DNA of 64,000 nt from Propionibacterium sp. oral taxon 192 str. F0372 (GTDB lineage Bacteria > Actinomycetota > Actinomycetes > Propionibacteriales > Propionibacteriaceae): the NCBI RefSeq assembly GCF_000413315.1, contig NZ_KE340297.1:685698-749697 (forward strand), given 5' to 3'. The stretch's first letter is position 1. The number at the start of each line of letters is the position of its first letter. The translations under genes and the position numbers were made by a program. This document shows positions 50,697-58,684 of the stretch, in pieces. A model generated the notes under the pieces. That model searched no databases. It was not told where the DNA came from and saw nothing but the letters and a program-made list of their open reading frames with translations.

Positions 50697-51881
50697 ATGA
50701 AAACTTCACATACCGCCCCCACGGGAGGCACCACTCCCACGCGCGCGCTGATCGTATCGTCCGCAGCGTTGTTCACGGACATGCTCGTACACGGCCTCGC
50801 AGTCCCAGTCCTGCCGCTCCTGCCCTCGGTCGTTGAGGCAGGACCTGCAGCAACCGGGGTCCTGTTTTCCTCCTATGCCGCTGCGATGATCATCGCAACC
50901 TTGTTCGCCGGGCTCATCGTGGACCGATACGGTCCGCGCACCCCGCTACTGATCGGCCTTGCCGGGCTCGCTATGGCGACGCTGCTGTTCGCCACAGGAG
51001 GTCCATACTGGCTCCTGCTCGTTGCCCGCCTCGCCCAAGGCATCGCAGGTGGCATGTCTTGGGTCGCCGCGCTGTCATTAATCGCGGCGACCACTCCCAT
51101 GGAAAAGCGCGGCCAGTCAATGGGCATCGCGCTATCCACCGTCACCCTCGGTGTTTTGATCGGGCCGCCGCTGGCCGGGTTCCTGGTCGAACACTTCGGC
51201 ACCGCATCACCGTTCCTATTCGCCACCGCCGTAACGCTCTCAGATGGGATATTGCGGATTGTGCTCGTGAAGGACTCACCCCACGTGACCGACGACACCG
51301 CCGGGCCACTCGCGGTACTCAAAGTGCCAGGGTCATTCTCCATTGTCCTGGCCGTCGCAGTCGGCGCAGCCGTACTGTCTGCCATTGAGCCCGTCTTACC
51401 TGTTCACCTTGGCGCGAGCACGCTGATAGTCGGATTGCTCTTCGGTCTCGCGGCCCTCGCTTCGATCATTGCTAACCCCATAGTCGGTCGCCTAGTGGCC
51501 ACCGCATCCCCGCGGCTGCTCATTGGCACCGGGGTCGTCGCGGTTGCGGCAGCACTCACAGTGACCGGGTTCGCCACTGAACTGTGGCAGACCTGCATCG
51601 GCATGGTGCTTCTCGGTTTCTCCTCTGCGTTACTGCTGGCTCCGGCTACGACTCTCATCAGCGAACAGGGGTACAAATCCAAGCCGCAGACACTCGGCGG
51701 GTCTTTTGCGCTGTACAACCTCGCCTACGCTGCAGGACTCGCAGGCGGCCCACTTTTCACCGGCATCACTACCGGGCTGTGGGGGTTCACCGCAGCTATG
51801 GTGATCACCGCCGCCGCACTCGCGGCGATCGGTGGGGTATCACTGACACGGCTCCCAGAAGGAACACATCAAGCCAAGTAG
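50697..51881 (+). CDS. MFS drug-efflux-like transporter
   Basis: 394 residues, 12 predicted helices. The MFS signature after helix 2 is AGLIVDRYGPRTPLLIG, and the antiporter-type motif C is in helix 5 (STVTLGVLIGPPLAGFLVEHFG). Regulated with the TetR gene upstream. It overlaps the convergent PPTase gene by 13 bp. It could export a drug or the product of the NRPS locus nearby; inferred. Confidence 0.85.
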   Translation: MKTSHTAPTGGTTPTRALIVSSAALFTDMLVHGLAVPVLPLLPSVVEAGPAATGVLFSSYAAAMIIATLFAGLIVDRYGPRTPLLIGLAGLAMATLLFATGGPYWLLLVARLAQGIAGGMSWVAALSLIAATTPMEKRGQSMGIALSTVTLGVLIGPPLAGFLVEHFGTASPFLFATAVTLSDGILRIVLVKDSPHVTDDTAGPLAVLKVPGSFSIVLAVAVGAAVLSAIEPVLPVHLGASTLIVGLLFGLAALASIIANPIVGRLVATASPRLLIGTGVVAVAAALTVTGFATELWQTCIGMVLLGFSSALLLAPATTLISEQGYKSKPQTLGGSFALYNLAYAAGLAGGPLFTGITTGLWGFTAAMVITAAALAAIGGVSLTRLPEGTHQAK

Positions 51882-52561
51882 TCCCGGCTGAGTCGCTTAC
51901 CTGAGTCGAGGGATGGCAGCACCAACGCGGTGACCAGGTGACCTTGATCGGCCAGCCATCTGCCGTGCGCCCCATCGAGCATTGGGCATGTCCTAGCGTT
52001 GTCGCTGAGGGCATGCACCGTGAATGCACCAGTCGGGCGGTCGACCATCACCGCGACTTCTTCGAAACCCAGCCACCGACGCATCACCGGCCACCACGCC
52101 TTGTACACCGATTCCTTAGCCGAGAACAGCAGGCGATCCCATGCATGGGAAGGATCAATGGCTTGGAGGGCCTTCAGAAGCCGACGTTCCCTTGGCAGCG
52201 AGATCTCTTTCAGGACGCCCTCGGGCGTGGGGAGATCCGGCTCGGCGTCTATGCCCATGGATAGCCATTGGGACGAGTACCCGGCGGCGGCAGCTCGGTA
52301 GCCCTCGCAGTGAGTCATCGACCCGACAACTCCTTGCGGCCACTGCGGGCCGTGCCCAGATTTCGACGGCATCGGGGTCCGAGCCATGCCCAGATCACTC
52401 AATGCGCGGCGAGCGCATCCACGCACCGTCGTGAATTCGAGGACCCGCCGCTCAACCGCGTGTTCGATACTGGATAACTCTTCATCGAACAAGGCCTCCT
52501 CGATCTCCTCGAAGGTGTCAGCGGAGGCCACACCCTCCGGGAGCACTCGTTCGATCACCAT
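51869..52561 (-). CDS. 4'-phosphopantetheinyl transferase, Sfp/EntD type
   Basis: 230 residues. Signature residues: SMTHCEGYRAAA, the Mg-binding GIDAEPD and FSAKESVYKAWWP. It transfers phosphopantetheine from CoA to carrier proteins. EntD-like enzymes serve siderophore or NRPS pathways. This one can activate the T domain of the NRPS (58681) and the ACP (63234). ATG 52561 is chosen; GTG 52579 is possible. Confidence 0.88.
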   Translation of the reverse strand: MVIERVLPEGVASADTFEEIEEALFDEELSSIEHAVERRVLEFTTVRGCARRALSDLGMARTPMPSKSGHGPQWPQGVVGSMTHCEGYRAAAAGYSSQWLSMGIDAEPDLPTPEGVLKEISLPRERRLLKALQAIDPSHAWDRLLFSAKESVYKAWWPVMRRWLGFEEVAVMVDRPTGAFTVHALSDNARTCPMLDGAHGRWLADQGHLVTALVLPSLDSGKRLSRDYLA

Positions 52562-52936
52562 GGCCCCATCATCCCCCACTCCCGTTCAGCCGCCTTCTTC
52601 CCGGCGATACCCAGGGCTGACCGCGAGACACTAGATCAGTACGGTCTCGGCAAGACCAGCTGACTGGCTGGTCACGATCACATCCGCCCGGCAAAAAGCA
52701 CAATTCTTCAGCGTCAGATACGGCATACCTATATCTTTTGGCGCACGACCCTGCCCACACCCTGTAAACAGACAAAAGTTTCTAACCCGGCCATCGTCGT
52801 AGCAATCCGGCTTTTCGACGTTCAGGTCGAGACCCCAAAAAGGCTTGTGCGTTCCGGCAGGCTGATGACAGCACCTCCGGCGCTAGCAATTCATACAGTA
52901 TTGTGTTGAGGTGAATGGCATGCGAAGGTGGGTGGC
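52562..52936. other. Divergent gap between PPTase and VOC genes
   Basis: 375 bp without a supportable gene. A small inverted repeat GACCAG ... CTGGTC lies near 52654-52673, and a partial direct repeat around GGCATGCGAA sits just before the VOC start. Confidence 0.35.
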
Positions 52937-53290
52937 ATGCGAATTAATCGAGTTGTCCCTAATCTCACCGTCACTGATCTGGCGAAGGCAATCGCCGAGC
53001 ACACTGCTGTTTTTGGGCTCAGGCCAGTTATGGATCACGGGTGGATCGTCACCTTGGCGGATGACGATGGGCATCAACTGAGCCTCATGACACACGATGC
53101 CTCAGGCCCGGTGAACCCTGAGGTTTCCGTTTTCGTCGATGACGTGCACGAAGCCTTCGATCGCGCGCGTCGCGCCGGTGTTGAGATTGTCCATCCGCTC
53201 ACGGAAGAACCTTGGGGCGTGACTCGCTTCTTCTATAAGGCCAGCGACGGGCGAGTCATCAACGTGGGTATGCACACGGATGAGCGCTGA
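52937..53290 (+). CDS. VOC (glyoxalase/bleomycin-resistance fold) protein
   Basis: 117 residues, two beta-alpha-beta-beta-beta units (RVVPNLTVTDLAKAIA ... NPEVSVFVDDVHEAFDRA), typical of single-domain VOC proteins. Metal-ligand positions are only partly conserved, so a binding or sequestering role is as likely as an enzyme. Confidence 0.78.
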   Translation: MRINRVVPNLTVTDLAKAIAEHTAVFGLRPVMDHGWIVTLADDDGHQLSLMTHDASGPVNPEVSVFVDDVHEAFDRARRAGVEIVHPLTEEPWGVTRFFYKASDGRVINVGMHTDER

Positions 53291-53329
53291 GCTGCTGCCG
53301 CGAGTGCTTCGTTCCACCAGACTGGTGCC

Positions 53330-54187
53330 GTGCAAACAACCGTCGCCAATCACCCACCAGTCCTGGCTGCGGGATGCCGCCACAGTGTCGGTAGACGAAC
53401 CGATGGCAGTGTATTGGCTGTAGGCAACGGAGCTGCGGGCGAATGCTCCGTGTCCGACTGGTCAGATGTGGTGGCTGTGGCCGCCGGGAACGTGCATGCC
53501 TTCAGTAATACTGGCAAGTCTCACACCCTCGGCCTGCGAGCAGACGGAACGGTGCTGGCCACCGGATGGAATGCCCATGGACAGTGCGATGTCACCGAAT
53601 GGGTAGGCATCCGCGCCATCGCAGCCGGGTGGCGTTTCTCCCTCGGCATCACCACCGACGGCCACGTCGTATCTACTGGTCGCGGCGCGGAAGGACAAAG
53701 TGCTGTGGACGACTGGGTCGATGTGATTGCAGTAGCCTGCGGCGACTGGCACAGTCTCGGTCTCCGCGCCGACGGGACGGTCGTCGGGGTCGGGAACAAC
53801 CAAGCCGGGCAGATCAATGTCGCCAACTGGCATGAAGTGGTCGACATATCCGCCGGATACCAGCATTCCCTCGGGCTCACCGCCGACGGGCTGGTTCTGA
53901 GTACCGGCACGGCAGCCGGTAATGGCCCCGACGTGGGCTTATGGAAGGACATCGTCCACGTAGCAGCAGGCAGCCACCACAGCATCGGCCTGATGCAATC
54001 CGGTCTCGTCGTGACAGCAGGCTCCAACAGTCACGGACAGTGCAACACCCACACATGGCGAGACATCGTCGCTGTCGATGCGGGAGCCACCCACACCCTC
54101 GGCCTGCGCGCAGACGGCACCGTCCTGGCTACAGGCGGAAATGACCATGGTCAGTGCAACGTTCTCGACTGGACCCGCATGGGCTGA
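53330..54187 (+). CDS. RCC1-repeat beta-propeller protein
   Basis: 285 residues made almost entirely of about six repeats of 40 residues with the consensus AGxxHSLGLRADGTVLATGxNxxGQCxVxxW. Each blade matches RCC1 (PF00415/PF13540). No signal peptide is seen. GTG 53330 is the only start covering the first blade. It may bind protein or chromatin partners; unknown. Confidence 0.8.
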   Translation: MQTTVANHPPVLAAGCRHSVGRRTDGSVLAVGNGAAGECSVSDWSDVVAVAAGNVHAFSNTGKSHTLGLRADGTVLATGWNAHGQCDVTEWVGIRAIAAGWRFSLGITTDGHVVSTGRGAEGQSAVDDWVDVIAVACGDWHSLGLRADGTVVGVGNNQAGQINVANWHEVVDISAGYQHSLGLTADGLVLSTGTAAGNGPDVGLWKDIVHVAAGSHHSIGLMQSGLVVTAGSNSHGQCNTHTWRDIVAVDAGATHTLGLRADGTVLATGGNDHGQCNVLDWTRMG

Positions 54188-54240
54188 GGCCCTGATACGG
54201 CTTCGAGCCAAGGTAGCGTGAATCCGAATCACCGAGAAGT

Positions 54241-54342
54241 ATGAAAACCGGCTACTACCTCCAGAGAAATTCTGGCAACTATTCAACAACCACCCGCTTT
54301 TTCCTCGCTTTGACACAGCCCCGACATCGGAGCAGCTTGTGA
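54241..54342 (+). CDS. Possible leader peptide of ABC-F gene
   Basis: A 33-codon frame (begins MKTGYYLQRN, ends RHRSSL) with GAGAAG directly upstream, ending 79 bp before the ABC-F start. Antibiotic-resistance ABC-F genes are often controlled by ribosome stalling on short upstream frames. No terminator/antiterminator pair is firmly visible. Confidence 0.35.
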   Translation: MKTGYYLQRNSGNYSTTTRFFLALTQPRHRSSL

Positions 54343-54421
54343 TAGCCTCATTATTTTAAAGCTCTCATTTCAGTGCTCGAGTTCGCATCCAGCTGGCGTT
54401 GCCTATGAGATTGGAGATTTG

Positions 54422-56155
54422 GTGTCGCTTTCTTCTGCCGGTAGCACCGCGGCAACCCACGTCCGCGTCGATGGGGTCTCCGTTTCGTTCGGTGAGCGTC
54501 GAGTCCTTACCAACGTGTCATTCACGATCTCAGGCGGTGAACGCCTGGGATTGATTGGCGAGAATGGATCCGGAAAGAGCACCTTGCTGCAAGTTATCGC
54601 CGGTCTGATCGAGCCCGATGCGGGTACGGTACAGATCAGCGTTCCTGGCGGGCACGACGCCCGGCTCGGCCTCCTCCATCAAGAGCCTCCTTTTGCGCCC
54701 ACCGCAACGGTCACCGAGGCACTCAACGATGCGGTCGCCCCAGTCTTGGCCGCCGCTGCGGCCTTGGACCGTGCAGCAGATGCGATGACGGCGGCTCCGA
54801 CGGACAAGACTGCCATCCAGACCTATGCGGATGCCCTAGAGAAAGCCGAACGACTCAGCGTGTGGGATATCGACGCCCACGTCGAGGAGACGCTAGCCGG
54901 GCTCGGGCTCGCCAGCCTTCCGAGAAACCGGCGGACCGCACAGCTATCTGGAGGACAGCGCGCGCGGCTCGCGTTGGCCTGGCTCCTGCTCTCTCATCCC
55001 GATCTGCTGCTGCTAGACGAACCGACCAACCACCTAGATGACGCAGCTACGGAGCACCTGTGCAGCTCGCTGGCCGCCTGGAACGATCCGGTGCTTATCG
55101 CGAGCCACGATCGTGCTTTCCTCGATGAAACAGTGACCGGACTGGCCGACCTGGACCCGGCGCCGATCCCGCAGATGCTCGGAAAACAGCTACTCGGCGA
55201 CGACACCGGATCCGGGATCGGCGTCACCCGTTTCACCGGCAGCTACACTGAATTCAAGCAATACCGGGCAGATGCGCGGGCCCGCTGGATCAATCAGTTT
55301 CAGACCGAACAGGCGGAACTCAAACGACTCTCCGCATCACTCCACGAAAGCCACAGTGTGGGGCATCAGGGCCGCAAACCGCGCACCGAGGCAGGCATGG
55401 CAAAGAAGTTCTATGCCGACCGCAACGCCAAGGTCGTCTCCCGCAGGGTGAACGATGCACGTTCTAAGCTAGAAGACCTCCGAGCGCGGCAAATTCGCAA
55501 GCCGCCGAAGGACCTGACTTTCAAGGGGCTGACGGCTGCAGCGCCGGATGCCAAAGCACCATCTGCAAACTCTGGCGCCATCCTCGTCGCAACGAACGTC
55601 TTTGTCGCTGGTCGGCTCCCCACGACATCGATCACTGTGGGCGCCAGACAAAAATGGCTAATCACCGGCCCCAACGGATCCGGCAAATCCACCCTCTTGC
55701 AGGTTCTCGGCGGCAACCTGGAGCCGACCAGCGGAAGCATCACCCTCGCCTCCTGGGCGAGAACCGGTCTTCTCGCTCAAGAGGTCTCCCTCCCCGATCC
55801 CAACCATCGAGGCCCGTCTCGGACGGTGCGACAGGCCTACAACGAACTCGTCGGACCTGAACTAGCCGAGCGCGTTCCTCTGAGTACCTTCGGCCTGATC
55901 GCAGGGCGAGACGAGAATCGTCAGATCGGGGTCCTCAGCGTTGGCCAACAGCGACGATTGGCCCTAGCGACGATTCTCGCGGACCCGCCTGAGATTCTTC
56001 TCCTCGACGAACCGACCAACCACCTTTCCCTGGCGCTGGTCACCGAACTCGAAGCCGCGATACCCGATTATCCGGGAGCGGTGTTGATCGCATCACACGA
56101 TCGATGGCTACGCCGACATTGGACAGGTGATCTGCTGGAACTGGGCGCACCATAG
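54422..56155 (+). CDS. ABC-F ATPase, antibiotic-resistance-like
   Basis: 577 residues, two ABC domains without membrane helices. Walker A GENGSGKST and GPNGSGKST; signatures QLSGGQRARL and VLSVGQQRRL; Walker B LLLLDEPTNHLD and EILLLDEPTNHLS. A long charged inter-domain linker (about residues 260-370) is present. ABC-F proteins act on the ribosome, and long-linker forms dislodge antibiotics (Vga/Lsa/Msr-like). The second signature deviates (LSVGQ). GTG 54422 has GGAG 5 nt upstream. Confidence 0.87.
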   Translation: MSLSSAGSTAATHVRVDGVSVSFGERRVLTNVSFTISGGERLGLIGENGSGKSTLLQVIAGLIEPDAGTVQISVPGGHDARLGLLHQEPPFAPTATVTEALNDAVAPVLAAAAALDRAADAMTAAPTDKTAIQTYADALEKAERLSVWDIDAHVEETLAGLGLASLPRNRRTAQLSGGQRARLALAWLLLSHPDLLLLDEPTNHLDDAATEHLCSSLAAWNDPVLIASHDRAFLDETVTGLADLDPAPIPQMLGKQLLGDDTGSGIGVTRFTGSYTEFKQYRADARARWINQFQTEQAELKRLSASLHESHSVGHQGRKPRTEAGMAKKFYADRNAKVVSRRVNDARSKLEDLRARQIRKPPKDLTFKGLTAAAPDAKAPSANSGAILVATNVFVAGRLPTTSITVGARQKWLITGPNGSGKSTLLQVLGGNLEPTSGSITLASWARTGLLAQEVSLPDPNHRGPSRTVRQAYNELVGPELAERVPLSTFGLIAGRDENRQIGVLSVGQQRRLALATILADPPEILLLDEPTNHLSLALVTELEAAIPDYPGAVLIASHDRWLRRHWTGDLLELGAP

Positions 56156-56326
56156 CCGCAGAAGCCGTTCAGCACATCGCGCGAGACGGACCGCCGCTGC
56201 TGGCGTTTTCGAAGGTGACCGCGGCCCTACCTCAGGATTCCGGGTCCACCCCGACAAGTCTCACGGCTCTTACCCTGCACACCAAGTCTCGGATCGACGA
56301 CGAAACGACGGCGGATTCTGACGGTC

Positions 56327-56746
56327 TCAGCGGGTCAGCGTCCAGATCTTCCGAAAGACGATGAAGGCCCCCGGAAGCCCGGGCAGGATCGACGTTGCAG
56401 TACCCGGCATAAAGGATCGGGTGCGCACCGACACCGTGATATGCATGCAAAATGCAGCAGCCCATCCGATGACCAAGGCACTGGTCACCCATCGGGTGGC
56501 GGTGGCGCTGCGGCGGGTCAGCCGGTAAGCGAGCCACACCAACCCTGCCTGAGCGGCAATCACCCCGGCCCTGACACGAATGTCCTCCCCGGCCAGGGGG
56601 TTCGGACGGATGTGGGCATCAAGGCGTGGGAATCCAGTGCTGCCGACGCGGTCGAGCCACGCCGCCATGCTGATCGCGACCTCCTCGGACTGGTGAATCC
56701 CGAGCAGCATCGCCGTGAGCGCCCAAGCCCGATCACAGTCAGTCAT
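56327..56746 (-). CDS. HXXEE-family membrane protein
   Basis: 139 residues, four predicted helices. The diagnostic HXXEE motif is present as HQSEE at residues 18-22. Its start overlaps the stop of the next gene upstream. Function not established for the family; often next to TetR regulators, as here. Confidence 0.75.
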   Translation of the reverse strand: MTDCDRAWALTAMLLGIHQSEEVAISMAAWLDRVGSTGFPRLDAHIRPNPLAGEDIRVRAGVIAAQAGLVWLAYRLTRRSATATRWVTSALVIGWAAAFCMHITVSVRTRSFMPGTATSILPGLPGAFIVFRKIWTLTR

Positions 56747-57272
56747 GATTGCGCGTCCTTAGCACGTGCGAGACCAGCGCACCTGTGGCATGGGAGGCAG
56801 CCAGCCATCCCCCGACGACACACACGGCGCGCAGGGGTCTGACGGTTGAGGGCACCCCACAGGCGCGAAGGGCACGAATGGCGTACGCCAGTTGCGGCAG
56901 CACCACCGGCAGGGACGTCGCCGAACCCGTGGTGTAGCCCCTGGTGAGCGCCGCCATCGCCAAGTGGCCGATTCCGTGTAACCCGAAGACCCACTGGAAA
57001 TCCTGGTACAGCCGACCGCGTCCTCTGGTGCGCACACCGTCCGCCACAGCGGCGGCGCATAGCCCGCCCATCATGGCGATCCCCACATTGACGTGGCGTT
57101 GATCCACCCGCCGGGACCACGAGGGCACCCGCACCCACGACGGCAGGCCATCCAAGGTCTTGTGCAGTGTCGGCACCAGCGTCACGATTTCTTCACCATC
57201 GTTGGCTACGAAGGACACCGCAAGCGACAGCGGGACTGCCCATCGCTGACGATCATCGAGTACTGCATCCAT
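56739..57272 (-). CDS. HXXEE-like membrane protein
   Basis: 177 residues. It has an NDGEE variant of the motif in helix 1 (VANDGEEIVTL), and GLHGIGHLAMAALTRGYTTG in the third helix as in HXXEE proteins. ATG 57272 has AGGAG 8 nt upstream. Paired with the shorter HXXEE protein downstream; probably a two-component membrane complex. Confidence 0.65.
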   Translation of the reverse strand: MDAVLDDRQRWAVPLSLAVSFVANDGEEIVTLVPTLHKTLDGLPSWVRVPSWSRRVDQRHVNVGIAMMGGLCAAAVADGVRTRGRGRLYQDFQWVFGLHGIGHLAMAALTRGYTTGSATSLPVVLPQLAYAIRALRACGVPSTVRPLRAVCVVGGWLAASHATGALVSHVLRTRNHD

Positions 57273-57300
57273 GAGAGTGGCTCCTTTCTCCCATAATTCT

Positions 57301-57315
57301 GCTACATATAGTAGC
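57301..57315. promoter_or_regulatory. Operator-like palindrome between HXXEE and broken TetR genes
   Basis: GCTAC-ATATA-GTAGC, perfect 5-bp arms around an ATATA centre, in the 73-bp divergent gap. Likely the old binding site of the now broken TetR protein. Confidence 0.5.
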
Positions 57316-57345
57316 GTATTTCTCGACAGCAGACGAGGAGGAACG

Positions 57346-57519
57346 ATGACACGGTCAGGGCACCTGCCTGCCCCGGACATCGAGGAAAGAGTTACTTCAG
57401 CCGCGCTGATGCTGCTGATCGTCAAGGGACACGCTGCTCTCTGCATCGATGAGATCGTCAAGGCTTCACGGGCGGCCAAGATGACCATCGCAGACGGTGG
57501 GGTTCCCTCGCCCACTTGA
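57346..57519 (+). pseudogene. TetR-family regulator, truncated
   Basis: 57 codons with a good ribosome binding site (AGGAGG 6 nt upstream). It encodes the first two-thirds of a TetR HTH (IEERVTSAALMLLIVKGHAAL ... IVKASRAAKMTI in pieces), then runs out of frame at ADGGVPSPT. The turn of the recognition helix (usually YxHFxSK) and the whole ligand domain are missing. Downstream bases up to 57660 contain no rescuing frame. Confidence 0.7.
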
Positions 57520-57697
57520 CCGTCGACGCCATCGTGTCAATTACCACCGCGTTGAAATTAGAACCCACCGACGACCCGAGAGGTGACCTGCGTCCTGAGC
57601 GAGCCCTCGCCAGTACGACAAACCGCCATGAGCATCAACCCAGTGACCACCGAATCCACAAGCACTCATCCTGAGCAGCAACAATCGAGGAGTAGGA

Positions 57698-58684
57698 ATG
57701 AACACGTCAACCACTGAGGGCCGCCTCTTCTGGAACCCCAGCGCGGGGGTGCGCCGATTGGGGCATTCCTGCAAGGTGGCCGGATGCACCTTCCCTGGGT
57801 CAGCGTCAGAAACCATCGAAGCCATCGCGGATCTGACAGCGGGCGGCGCGACGAGCGAGGAGATCGCTGCCTCATGCCCCGGAATCGGGGACGTCCACCG
57901 ACTAGTGAGATCGTTGAGACAACTCGGTGTTCTCATCGACGCACCCATGGGCATCAAGCAGCTCGCACATGGCCAAGCGGCCATTCTCGGAGAGCCACTG
58001 CTCACAGATCAAGAACTGGTCGACCCCGAAAAGAATGCCGCTTTCCGCGCACGGCAGGCTTCTCGTCAACCAGCGGGGAACCGCAACGTCCCACTGCCGG
58101 AAACGCAACTACCCCCTTGGCTGGCCAACAGAAGATCTATACGGCGCTTCTCCACCAGTTCCGTGACTCGTCAACAGCTGGGTCAACTCCTTGCACCACT
58201 GCGTCATCGGCCATGCGCAGATCTTCCCGAAGGAAGACGCGGGTGGCCGAGCGCTGGGGGCTTGTACGAGATCGACTGCTTTCTTGATGTGAAACCCAAC
58301 AGAGTCGAATCCATTGAACCAGGTATCTACGCCTTTGACCCGGTAGAGAATGCCTTGGTGGAGGTCGAAGGTCCGGGGAACTGGGGAGAATCCTTCCAGT
58401 ATCTGTCCAATCGCGCGATCCACAACAGTTCCGCGATGACGGCCATCCTCGTGGTAGATCTGGTAGCTATCATGCCGAAGTACCACGACCTCGGCTACCT
58501 GCTGGCCTTGATCGATGCCGGAGTCGTGGCCGCAACGCTCAGTCTCGCTGCATGTGACGCTCATCTCGGCTCTTGTTGCATCGGCGACTTCGACTTCGAC
58601 GGAACCCACGAGGTTCTTCACCTCACGAACACCCAGCAGGTCGTGCACGCGATCGAAATCGGAACTATGGAGGAGCAGGCATGA
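57698..58684 (+). CDS. SagB-type FMN-dependent dehydrogenase
   Basis: 328 residues. An N-terminal domain of about 130 residues, then a nitroreductase-like oxidoreductase (RRSIRRFSTSSVTRQQLGQLL ... WPSAGGLYEIDCFLDV ... HDLGYLLALIDAGVVAATLSLAA in pieces). SagB-type enzymes oxidise thiazolines or oxazolines to thiazoles or oxazoles using FMN. It overlaps the NRPS start (ATGA), so it is coupled to it and most likely oxidises the heterocycle made there. Confidence 0.82.
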   Translation: MNTSTTEGRLFWNPSAGVRRLGHSCKVAGCTFPGSASETIEAIADLTAGGATSEEIAASCPGIGDVHRLVRSLRQLGVLIDAPMGIKQLAHGQAAILGEPLLTDQELVDPEKNAAFRARQASRQPAGNRNVPLPETQLPPWLANRRSIRRFSTSSVTRQQLGQLLAPLRHRPCADLPEGRRGWPSAGGLYEIDCFLDVKPNRVESIEPGIYAFDPVENALVEVEGPGNWGESFQYLSNRAIHNSSAMTAILVVDLVAIMPKYHDLGYLLALIDAGVVAATLSLAACDAHLGSCCIGDFDFDGTHEVLHLTNTQQVVHAIEIGTMEEQA

